Shown here: in pieces, positions 9,263 to 16,822 of the stretch | Numbering within the stretch: the stretch's first letter is position 1 | How the letters are laid out: every line of letters begins with the position of its first letter | Source of the DNA: UBA699 sp050261915 | GTDB taxonomy: Bacteria; Bacillota; Clostridia; Clostridiales; Clostridiaceae | NCBI GenBank assembly: GCA_050261915.1 | Contig: JBLNDT010000004.1 | Span: forward strand, 1-64,000 | Direction: 5' to 3' | DNA length: 64,000 nt | The notes under the pieces: generated by a model | The model's input: only the letters and a program-made list of their open reading frames with translations | What the model was told of the DNA's origin: nothing | Databases searched by the model: none | Program-made: the position numbers and the translations under genes

Positions 9263-9278
9263 CTGCTTAACCGTCCCC
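9263..9278 (+). repeat. Short interspersed repeat, copy 4
   Basis: CTGCTTAACCGTCCCC. On the minus strand it reads GGGGACGGTTAAGCAG and supplies the last two codons and the TAA stop of the EamA gene (GAC GGT TAA). The 9212-9250 hairpin follows 12 bases downstream. Confidence 0.8.
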
Positions 9279-10187
9279 ATTTACCGTTTGTGTTCCACCA
9301 AGCCTTATATCTCTTCCTTCTGAGAAATAAATTCCTGACAAAATGAAGGCTACCCCTAAAATTGAGAACATTGTTATTTTTTCATTTAGGATGGCGGCTG
9401 ATAAAATGATTGTAATCATTGGCTGTAAATACATATAAACACTTGTTTTTATAGCACCTATAGCTGATACAGAAAAGTTCCATGTTATGTAACATATTGC
9501 AGATGCTCCAAGGCCAAGGTAAAGCATATTTATAATATTAACTGGTGACATGAACTGTTCAGGCTTAAACCGGAAGCCTTTTGTAATCAATATGGGAATA
9601 AGGAAAAGCAAGCCATAAAAAAATACCTTTCTCGTACATTGGATTATATTATAATTGTAGGTACTAATCTTTTTCATTAACACAGAATAAACTGCCCAAG
9701 AAATAGAGGCCGTCATTGCCAGCACATCCCCCATAGGGTTTAGCTTAAGTACACAACTGCCGTTATATCCTATTAACACTACCCCTATCATTGATATTGC
9801 AAATCCTCCAAAAAACCTTGATCTCAATTCCTCATCTCTCAAAAATATATAAGACAGTATTGCTGTAATAAATGGGGCAATTGATGCTAGTATCCCAACA
9901 TTCGATGCCATTGTGTACATCAGAGCATAATTATTACATAAAAAGAATAAAGTTATTCCACTAAGACCAGCTCCTGCAAATATTAGTTCTTCTTTAATAT
10001 TTTTGTATTTTATAAAACTTGGCTTTATTATTAATAGTGCCAAATAGGCAATAATAATACGATAAAAAAATACTTCCATTGGAGAAAATGTTTTCATCAG
10101 TATTTTTGTAGATATCCCTGTAGTACTCCAAACAAATATGGTCATAAGGGCAAGTATATGTCCCTTCTTAATCAACTCTTTGTCCAT
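9267..10187 (-). CDS. EamA/DMT-superfamily transporter
   Basis: 306 residues, ten predicted transmembrane helices in two EamA halves (about 10-140 and 150-290), including FVWSTTGIST in helix 1 and GDVLAMTASISWAVYSVLMKK opening the second half. These are drug/metabolite exporters of the cytoplasmic membrane; the substrate is not predictable. The gene follows a TetR gene with 15 bases between them and ribosome binding site AAGGAGG, so it is the likely target of that repressor. The C-terminal residues GDG and the stop come from the interspersed repeat, so the original C-terminus may have been altered. Confidence 0.9.
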   Translation of the reverse strand: MDKELIKKGHILALMTIFVWSTTGISTKILMKTFSPMEVFFYRIIIAYLALLIIKPSFIKYKNIKEELIFAGAGLSGITLFFLCNNYALMYTMASNVGILASIAPFITAILSYIFLRDEELRSRFFGGFAISMIGVVLIGYNGSCVLKLNPMGDVLAMTASISWAVYSVLMKKISTYNYNIIQCTRKVFFYGLLFLIPILITKGFRFKPEQFMSPVNIINMLYLGLGASAICYITWNFSVSAIGAIKTSVYMYLQPMITIILSAAILNEKITMFSILGVAFILSGIYFSEGRDIRLGGTQTVNGDG

Positions 10188-10202
10188 GTTCAGCCTCCTT
10201 AT

Positions 10203-10766
10203 TTACGTTATATTCTTTATAAAAAGTTCATAGCATGCTTTGTGCCTTTTTTCATAGGAAGATATATCACGATATGTAAGTGCAGAAAACAACCCTACTA
10301 CCATGGTCATAAACACCTGCACTTCATTTTCTCTTTCAATACCCGCATTATCCTTTCCTAAAATCACGCCTCTTACTCTTTTTTCAATTTCATCAAAATA
10401 CTCATTACACTTTTCTGTAATATACCTGGCCAGTTTATCCGGAGGCATATAGGATGTTACTATAATAAACTTTATATTATATTCCTTGTCACTGGTAAAT
10501 CTATCTTTAATTATAGAAATAAAATTATTCAGAAATTCACCTGCATTTTCATATTTTCTACTGAAATATTCATCTAAAAATTCTTCCTCTTCCTGAAGTA
10601 CCGAGTTAAGCACGGACATAAATATGTCCTCCTTGCTTTTATAATGAGCATATATAGATTGTTTCTTCATTCCAAGTTCTTCAGTAATCATAGCTAAAGA
10701 AGTCCCTTCATAACCATACTCTGAAAAACATTTTAATGCACTCTTTTTAATATCATCTGCTGACAT
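10203..10766 (-). CDS. TetR-family transcriptional repressor
   Basis: 187 residues. The N-terminal TetR helix-turn-helix (about 5-50; CFSEYGYEGTSLAMITEELGMKKQSIYAHYKSKEDIF) is clear; the C-terminal ligand domain is variable. It is the first gene of a two-gene operon with an EamA exporter, the standard layout of a ligand-induced efflux pair. A perfect 18-bp palindrome covers its own ribosome binding site, so autorepression is probable. The start at 10766 is fixed by AAGGAGGATTTA. Confidence 0.93.
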   Translation of the reverse strand: MSADDIKKSALKCFSEYGYEGTSLAMITEELGMKKQSIYAHYKSKEDIFMSVLNSVLQEEEEFLDEYFSRKYENAGEFLNNFISIIKDRFTSDKEYNIKFIIVTSYMPPDKLARYITEKCNEYFDEIEKRVRGVILGKDNAGIERENEVQVFMTMVVGLFSALTYRDISSYEKRHKACYELFIKNIT

Positions 10767-10777
10767 TTAAATCCTCC

Positions 10778-10827
10778 TTAACGAACGTTCGTTAATATAA
10801 ATATACCATGCAATTTTAAAATGTCAA
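10778..10827 (-). promoter_or_regulatory. Promoter and TetR operator of the TetR-EamA operon
   Basis: -35 TTGACA (10822-10827), 16-bp spacer, -10 TATATT (10800-10805). Just downstream lies a perfect 18-bp palindrome, TTAACGAACGTTCGTTAA (10778-10795), whose last bases form part of the AAGGAGG site. A TetR dimer here would block both transcription and access to the start. Confidence 0.85.
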
Positions 10828-10835
10828 TATAATAA

Positions 10836-10868
10836 AAAAAAGAGCAACTTAAAAGTTGCTCTTTTTCT
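10836..10868. terminator. Bidirectional terminator
   Basis: Stem of 13-14 bp around AAAAGAGCAACTT with a 2-base loop, flanked by A-run and T-run. It ends the hemerythrin transcript on the minus strand and would insulate the TetR promoter. Confidence 0.85.
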
Positions 10869-10902
10869 ATGTATAGTTGTTATTTTTCATAAGAATAAGA
10901 TA

Positions 10903-11295
10903 CTACACTGCACCTATTAGTTTGTCCTGTACCAATATATGACTCTCAATCCATTCTGCAATAAATTCAAGTATGCCCAAAAGATATTCTGCTTGATTTT
11001 CATCAACCTTCTTAAGGTCTATGCTATTTATCTTAGTTATAAATTCTTGATGCTGTACCTTTTGAGAAAAAATCCTTTTGTAAGAAATGCTCTCCATGTA
11101 ATCTTCTTCAGTTTTAAAATGATAAGCTGTGTACTCTTTTAATTCTTCCATTATATCTACAATTTCATCATATTTATCAGTTCTCCAATTGTTTTTTAGC
11201 AAATCATAAGCTCTGCCTGCAATTTCAAAAAGCTTAATATGCTGTTCATCAATTATTTCAATGCCTATTCTGTATTCCTCTTTCCATGTAACCAT
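10903..11295 (-). CDS. Bacteriohemerythrin
   Basis: 130 residues, a single hemerythrin four-helix bundle. Di-iron ligands are visible: the His in DEQH, the His and Glu in YHFKTEE, HQEF, and HILVQD. It binds O2 and may deliver or scavenge oxygen, or act as an iron store, in the cytoplasm. Ribosome binding site GGGAGGTAAATATT. Monocistronic. Together with rubrerythrin it fits an anaerobe's oxygen-defence set. Confidence 0.95.
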   Translation of the reverse strand: MVTWKEEYRIGIEIIDEQHIKLFEIAGRAYDLLKNNWRTDKYDEIVDIMEELKEYTAYHFKTEEDYMESISYKRIFSQKVQHQEFITKINSIDLKKVDENQAEYLLGILEFIAEWIESHILVQDKLIGAV

Positions 11296-11430
11296 AATAT
11301 TTACCTCCCAATAATCATTTGTATATGATATAGTTTATCATCTAGAGGCTACAACTTCAACCCAAGACGTAAATTTGTACCAATAAAATTTAACTCTTAA
11401 TGTTGGAAGACCAACACCTCCACAATCCAA

Positions 11431-11715
11431 TTATATGAATTTTTCAAAGCCATCTGCATATTTAGTAGGATAAAATTCAATTAAATCATATTTAGCTACT
11501 TTTTTTATATAAAACGGATCTTCCCTTATTATATCTTCTGCTTCTTCAAGGCTCTCAGAATTACAGATTATAACCCCTCCAATTCTTGGATTTTTCCTTC
11601 CGGAACATATAAACTTTCCCATGGAATAATATTTATCAAGGTATTTTATATGTTCTTCTAGTTCCAAATCCACTTCCTCTATAGGTACGATATAATCTAA
11701 TAAGAATACAAACAT
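11431..11715 (-). CDS. YciI-like protein
   Basis: 94 residues with a YCII domain: ferredoxin-like fold, HIKYLDKYYSMGKFICSGRKNPRIGGVII, then the conserved region EDPFYIKKVAKYDLIEF. The family has a conserved His-Asp pair suggesting enzymatic or binding activity, but no assigned role. Ribosome binding site GAGGAGG. No operon partner. Confidence 0.85.
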   Translation of the reverse strand: MFVFLLDYIVPIEEVDLELEEHIKYLDKYYSMGKFICSGRKNPRIGGVIICNSESLEEAEDIIREDPFYIKKVAKYDLIEFYPTKYADGFEKFI

Positions 11716-11817
11716 ATTTTACCTCCTCTTTATTTAATTTTATTAGCATTTAAGGCTGTCAGAATTCACCTTAACAGCCTAAATGGATTATTATTTAAAG
11801 TAGCCAAATTAATACAA

Positions 11818-11834
11818 TTGCTTAACCGTCCCTA
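11818..11834 (+). repeat. Short interspersed repeat, copy 5
   Basis: TTGCTTAACCGTCCCTA, starting six bases past the stop codon of the wall-binding protein gene (minus strand). A hairpin at 11752-11781 (AGGCTGT with ACAGCCT) follows about 36 bases further on; it lacks a proper T-run. Confidence 0.8.
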
Positions 11835-11839
11835 GCTTT

Positions 11840-13312
11840 TTAGTGAATGTTCCCTATAACTACTATGGAATCCCCTACAGAACTTAAAATAATGAAATTG
11901 CCCCCTTTAACAAGATATTTGCTGTTACCACCTGTATATGTTATATCCTCTGTATATACAGACCATCCCTTATTCCCTAATTGCCCTGCATAATTTGTAA
12001 AAAAGTCAGAAGATACTGATGCCTTATAGTAATAATATACTGCCATTTTTTCATCTGCAGTTATGGTGGTTTTATAGTAATTTGTGTATAAAGGCATTGA
12101 AACATCTGACAACAGAGGGAATACGGAAGTACTTTCAGTAATAGAGGACACAATAGTGCTTGCTGCAGATTCCACTCCATCTTTTACCGCTGTTACTTTA
12201 AAGAATGTGATATTATTCATGTCCACTGTCAATGTGTATCCTTCAGATTGCCACTGGAACTGTCTCTTGGTTCCATCAGGATTTTTAAATAATGTATACC
12301 CCTTGCTTATTGCATTACTCCAATAGCAGCAGTAGAAATCAGCATCTGGAGATTTATTCCACTGAAGCTGAACAAGGTTTGATGAAAGGGCTTTTGCAGT
12401 TACCCCTGTAGGTGCATATACTCCTCCGTTGGTAGCCTTTGGTTTCCCGTCCCAGGCGCCATCGGCCCCAACCTTGTAACCGTCAGGTGTTATGGTATTT
12501 ACCGCCATATCTCCCCCAATATTAAGATAGTACCATTTTTCGTTTAACTGTATCCATCCTATTGCCATTGTTCCATCAGTGTTCATATAATACCACTTTC
12601 CGTTAAATGGTACCCATCCTTTTGCCATTTCACCGCTGATATAGAAGAAATACCACTTGCCGTTATTTAATATCCACCCTTTTGCCATTTCACCAGTTGG
12701 ATTAAATAAATAACGTTTCTCATTATCATCAATAAAACCAGTTAACATTTCTCCAGTGGTATCAAAATAATAGGTTTTAGCTCCAATTTGCAATATTCCT
12801 TTTGCCATTTCACCTTTGCTGTCAAAATAGTACCATTTATTGTTCACAAGGTACCACCCTACTGCCATTTCACCTTTATCTGTAAAATAGTATGTTTTAT
12901 CCCCTATGGATTTAAAACCTACCGACATCTCTCCACGTTCATTAAAATAAAAAGTTTTACCTTCTGTTACTTTCCAACCAGTTACCATTGCTCCATCTGC
13001 ATCAAAATAGTATGTACTGCTGCCAATTACATTCATACCTGTTACCCTGCCATTTCTGTCATTAAAGTAATAGGTTTTCCCATTTAGAACAAGCCATCCG
13101 CTAGCCATATAACCATCAGAATTAAAATAATAGTTCTTGTCATCAATTACATTCCAGCCTGTTGCTTTGTTTCCATTAATGAAATAATACCAGTTAGTTC
13201 CATTTTGTTCCCAACCGTTTAAAACATCAGCATTAACTATGACTTGAGAAAAAAACAGGGTACCTGCAATAGCTAAAGCACTCAAAAATGATTTTATTTT
13301 GTTATTAAGCAT
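11840..13312 (-). CDS. Secreted protein with choline-binding-type cell-wall repeats
   Basis: 490 residues. Signal peptide (residues 1-28, cleavage near VNA-DV). About twelve CW_binding_1-type repeats of about 20 residues follow (about 30-285), each with the GW...YYF/WYYF and GEMA/GXMAxGW pattern. The C-terminal 190 residues start with a fibronectin-III-like module (GVTAKALSSNLVQLQWNKS) and end in an unassigned domain. It is probably anchored non-covalently to choline or teichoic acid in the wall. No catalytic domain is visible. Ribosome binding site GAGGGGGGT. It is divergent from an NlpC/P60 hydrolase gene, which suggests a cell-surface locus. Confidence 0.9.
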   Translation of the reverse strand: MLNNKIKSFLSALAIAGTLFFSQVIVNADVLNGWEQNGTNWYYFINGNKATGWNVIDDKNYYFNSDGYMASGWLVLNGKTYYFNDRNGRVTGMNVIGSSTYYFDADGAMVTGWKVTEGKTFYFNERGEMSVGFKSIGDKTYYFTDKGEMAVGWYLVNNKWYYFDSKGEMAKGILQIGAKTYYFDTTGEMLTGFIDDNEKRYLFNPTGEMAKGWILNNGKWYFFYISGEMAKGWVPFNGKWYYMNTDGTMAIGWIQLNEKWYYLNIGGDMAVNTITPDGYKVGADGAWDGKPKATNGGVYAPTGVTAKALSSNLVQLQWNKSPDADFYCCYWSNAISKGYTLFKNPDGTKRQFQWQSEGYTLTVDMNNITFFKVTAVKDGVESAASTIVSSITESTSVFPLLSDVSMPLYTNYYKTTITADEKMAVYYYYKASVSSDFFTNYAGQLGNKGWSVYTEDITYTGGNSKYLVKGGNFIILSSVGDSIVVIGNIH

Positions 13313-13541
13313 TTCATTACCCCCCTCATATTATTTGATTATAATAATTCTACACTGAATTTTATTATCCTTTTTTTTGATAAATTTCGTGTTAATGTTA
13401 TTTAAAACAATAATTTTAGTTTAATTAATTATTTTATTATACATTTTTTTGTGTTATAATGATATTATTCAAAATAATTGGAATTTTTAAGTTGAAATAT
13501 AAAAAATAATGCATTTTTTTGTATTGAAGGGGGACTTGAAT

Positions 13542-14603
13542 TTGAATAAGAAGATTGTTTCTACTATCTCAGTATTTTTATTCACCTTGGGACTTTTTTG
13601 TACAAGTGTTAGCGCAGACGTCGCATCAGATAAAGCAAAAATGAAACAGATTCAGACAGAAAGAAGCTCACTTGAAAATAAAGTAACAGTTATGGACAAC
13701 CAAATTGAATCAATTATGATTAAAATGAAAAATAATGATAATGATATTTCTAATGTGCAGACTCAAATAAAACAAGCCCAGGCTGACATTGCTAAAGCGG
13801 AAGATAATATAAAAGCGGAACAGCTTTTATATGGTGAAAGAATGCGTGCAATGTACATAAGCGGTTCTGCAATAAGTTATGTAGATATACTTTTAGATTC
13901 AAAAAGCTTTTCTGATTTAGTATCAAGAATAGATAATATAAGCAGAATTCTAAGTTATAACCAAAGTGTTATTGATGATTTTAAAGCTAAAAAGGCAGAG
14001 GTGGATTCGAAAAAAGCTGCATTGGAAACTCAAAACCAAAAACTGCTTGCTTTAAAGGCTGATAACGAAGCAAAGCTAGCTGATTTAAATAAACAAAAAT
14101 CAGATCAAAATGTATTGATTTCTCAATTAAAGGCACAAGAAAGACAATACGGAGCACAAATTCTTGCAGCTCAGGCTGCTGAATTGGCTGCAAGCAGGAA
14201 TGCAATATCAAAGTTGAAAAATACACCTGTTGCAATTGATTCAAGAGGCAAAGCAGCTTACTCCTCAAATGCAGTACTTGCATATGCATCCAACTATCTT
14301 GGCGTTCCTTATGTTTGGGGTGGGACAACCCCTAGAGGGTTTGACTGTTCTGGTTTTGTTCAATATGTATATGCACATTTTGGAATAAACCTGCCAAGAG
14401 TGTCACAAGATCAACAAAATGTTGGCACTTTGGTAACAAGAGCTAACCTGCAGCCAGGAGATCTTGTGTTTTTCGGAGATCCTGCACACCATGTAGGGAT
14501 TTATGTTGGTAACGGCAACATGATAGATGCTCCTCATACAGGGGATGTTATTAAGATAGAACCCCTTCACACTGATTTTACATATGGACGAAGGGTTAAA
14601 TAG
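13542..14603 (+). CDS. Secreted NlpC/P60 peptidoglycan endopeptidase with N-terminal coiled coil
   Basis: 353 residues from a TTG start at 13542, which has GAAGGGGG nine bases upstream; an ATG at 13509 has no site. Signal peptide (about 1-25, ending VSA-DVA), a long coiled coil (about 30-210, CwlO/PcsB-like) and a C-terminal NlpC/P60 domain (about 240-353). The catalytic triad is visible: Cys in FDCSGF, His in HHVGIY, and His in DAPH. It cleaves stem peptides in the wall; coiled-coil members are usually regulated by FtsEX-type partners, which are not in the window. Terminator directly downstream. Confidence 0.93.
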   Translation: MNKKIVSTISVFLFTLGLFCTSVSADVASDKAKMKQIQTERSSLENKVTVMDNQIESIMIKMKNNDNDISNVQTQIKQAQADIAKAEDNIKAEQLLYGERMRAMYISGSAISYVDILLDSKSFSDLVSRIDNISRILSYNQSVIDDFKAKKAEVDSKKAALETQNQKLLALKADNEAKLADLNKQKSDQNVLISQLKAQERQYGAQILAAQAAELAASRNAISKLKNTPVAIDSRGKAAYSSNAVLAYASNYLGVPYVWGGTTPRGFDCSGFVQYVYAHFGINLPRVSQDQQNVGTLVTRANLQPGDLVFFGDPAHHVGIYVGNGNMIDAPHTGDVIKIEPLHTDFTYGRRVK

Positions 14604-14606
14604 AAT

Positions 14607-14648
14607 AGAAAGGGATGGCTTCATTAAATAGCTGTCCCTTTCTATTTT
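14607..14648 (+). terminator. Terminator of the NlpC/P60 gene
   Basis: Stem AATAGAAAGGGA with TCCCTTTCTATT, a few bases past the stop, followed by TTTTA. Confidence 0.85.
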
Positions 14649-14729
14649 TACAATAACTAAATTTATTTGCATTTTCATATTTCTAAATAAGTAGGGAATC
14701 ATAAGATTATTTAGAATAGGGTGATACTG

Positions 14730-15620
14730 ATGTTTAGGAACTTTTTAAAATTAGTAGAAATATCCACAAAAGCTGCAAGTATAATCCCATTTCTTATGGG
14801 AACCTCCTTTTCCTTATATCGCTATAAGTGTTTTAATCTTAAACTGTTCATTCTTATGTTTATTTCGCTTACGTCATTTGATATGTGCACCACTGCCATA
14901 AATAATTATTGCGATCATAATTATATTGGGTTTCAAGTCACAAAAGTTGAAAAAATTATTTTAACTTTGCTTGCAGTTGCATGTGCTTCTGGTATATTTC
15001 TGGTATTAAGTACAAATTTCATAGTTTTTGCTATTGGAGTCATATCGTTCTTAGCAGGTATATTCTATACTTTTGGACCTATACCCATCTCTAGAATGCC
15101 CCTTGGAGAAATCTTTTCAGGGATTTTCATGGGATTTGTTATCATTTTTTTATCTATATACATACAGATATTTGATAAAGGTATAATTTCATTTTTCATC
15201 TCATCATATACAGTTTATCTAACTGTAAACTTGAAAGAAGTGCTCATAATATTGCTGTTTTCTTTACCTGCTGCAAATTCTATTGCGAACATTATGCTTG
15301 CAAATAATATTTGTGACCTTGAAGATGATATACAGAGCAATAGATATACACTTCCCTACTATATAGGAATTGAAAATTCATTTAAACTGTTCAGAATTTT
15401 ATACTACATCGCCTATATAGACTTGGTAGTACTTATCTTACTAAGAATTACCCCTGTGATTAACATACTGATACTTATTACTTTTTTACCAGTAAATAAT
15501 CATATTGAACAGTTTATAAACAATCCTATTAAAAGTAAAACCTTTGTATTGTCAGTAATAAATTTCATTCTAATAAACCTTCCCCAGGTGATGTTGGTTG
15601 GATTATACTCCTGGTTTTAG
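14730..15620 (+). CDS. MenA-like UbiA-family prenyltransferase
   Basis: 296 residues, eight or nine transmembrane helices. The first UbiA motif is present in degraded form (INNYCDHN rather than NDYFDxxxD); the second is better kept (NNICDLEDDIQSNRYTLPYYIG). Closest in layout to 1,4-dihydroxy-2-naphthoate polyprenyltransferase (MenA). The start at 14730 follows AGGGTG; an upstream GTG at 14721 is part of that site. The adjacent convergent gene is the C-terminal stub of a polyprenyl diphosphate synthase, the natural supplier of its lipid substrate. With the loss of that partner and no other men genes seen here, its present activity is doubtful. Confidence 0.75.
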   Translation: MFRNFLKLVEISTKAASIIPFLMGTSFSLYRYKCFNLKLFILMFISLTSFDMCTTAINNYCDHNYIGFQVTKVEKIILTLLAVACASGIFLVLSTNFIVFAIGVISFLAGIFYTFGPIPISRMPLGEIFSGIFMGFVIIFLSIYIQIFDKGIISFFISSYTVYLTVNLKEVLIILLFSLPAANSIANIMLANNICDLEDDIQSNRYTLPYYIGIENSFKLFRILYYIAYIDLVVLILLRITPVINILILITFLPVNNHIEQFINNPIKSKTFVLSVINFILINLPQVMLVGLYSWF

Positions 15621-15627
15621 AAGCATT

Positions 15628-15656
15628 AAGGTATCCTGATATCAGGATACCTTATT
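15628..15656. terminator. Bidirectional hairpin after the MenA-like gene
   Basis: A perfect palindromic 13-bp stem, AAGGTATCCTGAT with ATCAGGATACCTT (15628-15653). The T-tract is short (TTATTAAT). It lies between the MenA-like gene and the polyprenyl synthase stub. Confidence 0.7.
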
Positions 15657-15885
15657 AATAGTTTCTATAAAGCAGTCTTTCGGTTAACTCTAAAAGCAAA
15701 GCCTTGTTTTTATTTTGCGGAAGACTGTGAATCAGCTTAATTGCCCTCTTTGAATAACCAGATGCAAGACAATTACAGTAGTCCAATGCCTTGGAATTTC
15801 TTACGTATTCACTAATTAGCTTAATATCCTCATTGGTGTATTGATTTTGATCTAAAATTTCATTCAACTCAGAAAAGTTGCTCTT
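15655..15885 (-). pseudogene. C-terminal stub of a polyprenyl (heptaprenyl-type) diphosphate synthase
   Basis: Only the last 75 or so residues remain. The stretch SKALDYCNCLASGYSKRAIKLIHSLPQNKNK is the conserved C-terminal end of HepT/IspB-type synthases (helix with SxxxA and LP..K..L). The two aspartate-rich catalytic motifs and about 240 N-terminal residues are missing. The frame is closed upstream by a TGA, with no start or ribosome binding site. The adjacent plus-strand stub is also missing its 5' part, so a single deletion probably removed the region between two divergent genes. Confidence 0.75.
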
Positions 15886-16137
15886 TATGCACAGGATTCA
15901 AATAGAAATGTAACCGCCAGATATACTCTGACAGCTCCTAAGCTTACCATAAAAAGTCCAAATGCCAGCCTTCAACATGGTACCTTTAGAGGTGATCTAT
16001 ATGTTGATGTTCCAAACTTCCAGCTGATAGATAATAAAGTTGAAGGAAATATATACTTTGCCAACGATGAAGCTAAATCAACATTCAAAATGGATGCAAC
16101 TTCATCAGTAACTGGAAAACAGGAAGTTAAGAAATAA
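15871..16137 (+). pseudogene. C-terminal stub of a surface/polymer-forming-type protein
   Basis: An open frame without start or ribosome binding site encodes about 88 residues ending in TGKQEVKK. Its repeated beta-strand pattern (TARYTLTAPKLTIKSPN, GTFRGDLYVDVPNFQL, VEGNIYFANDE) resembles the C-terminal beta-helix (polymer-forming) repeats of clostridial secreted proteins. The family match is from memory. The 5' end is lost at the same point where the polyprenyl synthase stub ends, at about 15870-15890. A hairpin with a T-run follows at about 16148-16192. Confidence 0.6.
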
Positions 16138-16147
16138 CAAACATGAG

Positions 16148-16192
16148 AGTTCATAATTAAATTTTCTATATTAATTATGAGCTATTTTTTTA
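16148..16192 (+). terminator. Terminator after the truncated surface-protein gene
   Basis: TTCATAATTAA pairs with TTAATTATGA across a 12-base loop, followed by GCTATTTTTTT. It is a leftover terminator of the truncated gene. Confidence 0.75.
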
Positions 16193-16268
16193 ATTCTTTG
16201 CCTTCATATTCCTGCAAATTTTGATCTTTTCTTTTAATTTCAAGTTCTCTGGTTTTAATTAATAACCA

Positions 16269-16296
16269 TTGCTTTTTTTAATGATTGTGATATAAT
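16269..16296 (+). promoter_or_regulatory. Promoter of the TM1266-hydG operon
   Basis: -35 TTGCTT (16269-16274), 16-bp spacer, extended -10 TGATATAAT with TATAAT at 16291-16296. It would start transcription near 16303, giving a leader of about 245 bases before the first gene. Confidence 0.65.
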
Positions 16297-16302
16297 TAAC
16301 GT

Positions 16303-16517
16303 ATATAGGTTGAATATCTGAGATTAAGCTCTTCTGCTTTTTCTTGGAACAAACTGATTATAAAGATTAAAAAGTATCGTGCTGAATGCATGAGGGTACG
16401 TCCCAAATGAGAAGGCGAGAGAATAGTTGTTTTAAACTCGGGGAATCCATTATTAATGTGTTGTCTGCGATTTATTAACTATCCTTGTATCCTTTTAGGG
16501 ATCAAGGATTTTTTTAA
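16303..16517 (+). ncRNA. Candidate cis-regulatory leader RNA with intrinsic terminator (attenuator) upstream of TM1266-hydG
   Basis: The leader ends in a strong intrinsic terminator at 16481-16517 (ATCCTTG...CAAGGAT stem, inner TCC/GGG pairs, then seven Ts), only 34 bases before the first start codon. Between promoter and terminator lie about 175 bases rich in purine blocks (GAGGGTACGTCCCAA, GAGAAGGCGAGAGAATAG, CTCGGGGAATCC) that look structured and non-coding. A terminator between a promoter and its only genes implies conditional read-through. I compared it with the TPP, SAM, FMN, cobalamin, lysine, THF, c-di-GMP I/II, ydaO, T-box, ZTP, fluoride and guanidine classes as I remember them and found no match. 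Confidence 0.55.
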
Positions 16518-16550
16518 TGTAGACAATAATTTAAAGGAAAGGAATTTTTT

Positions 16551-16796
16551 ATGGAAACAAGAATTGCTTTAATAGGAATCATTGTTGAAAATACAAGTTC
16601 TGCAGAAAATTTAAATGCTCTACTACATGAATATAGAGAATATATTGTTGGTAGAATGGGAGTCCCCTACCCAAAGCGTCACATCCAGGTTCTTAGTATC
16701 ATTGTGGATGCTCCAAATGACGTTATCAGCGCTCTTTCCGGAAAATTAGGCATGCTGCCCGATGTCAACATCAAAACAGTATACTCTAAAGTATAA
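16551..16796 (+). CDS. TM1266-type iron-only hydrogenase system regulator
   Basis: 81 residues, an ACT-like/NikR-C-like small fold matching the TM1266 family (METRIALIGIIVENTSSAENLNALLHEY at the start; VGRMGVPY...ISIIVDAPNDVISALSGKLG later). The family is found next to HydE/F/G maturases and is presumed regulatory, with no DNA-binding domain visible. Ribosome binding site AAAGGAAAGG. It is 26 bases from hydG and clearly cotranscribed. Confidence 0.9.
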   Translation: METRIALIGIIVENTSSAENLNALLHEYREYIVGRMGVPYPKRHIQVLSIIVDAPNDVISALSGKLGMLPDVNIKTVYSKV

Positions 16797-16822
16797 AATT
16801 GAAAAATCGGAGGGATTGTATT

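Noticed and set aside
16303..16517. T-box or TPP riboswitch for the hydG leader
   Set aside because: A short CTGAGATTA and a GAGGGTACG block are reminiscent, but the TGGNACCGCG antiterminator box and the second TPP block are missing.
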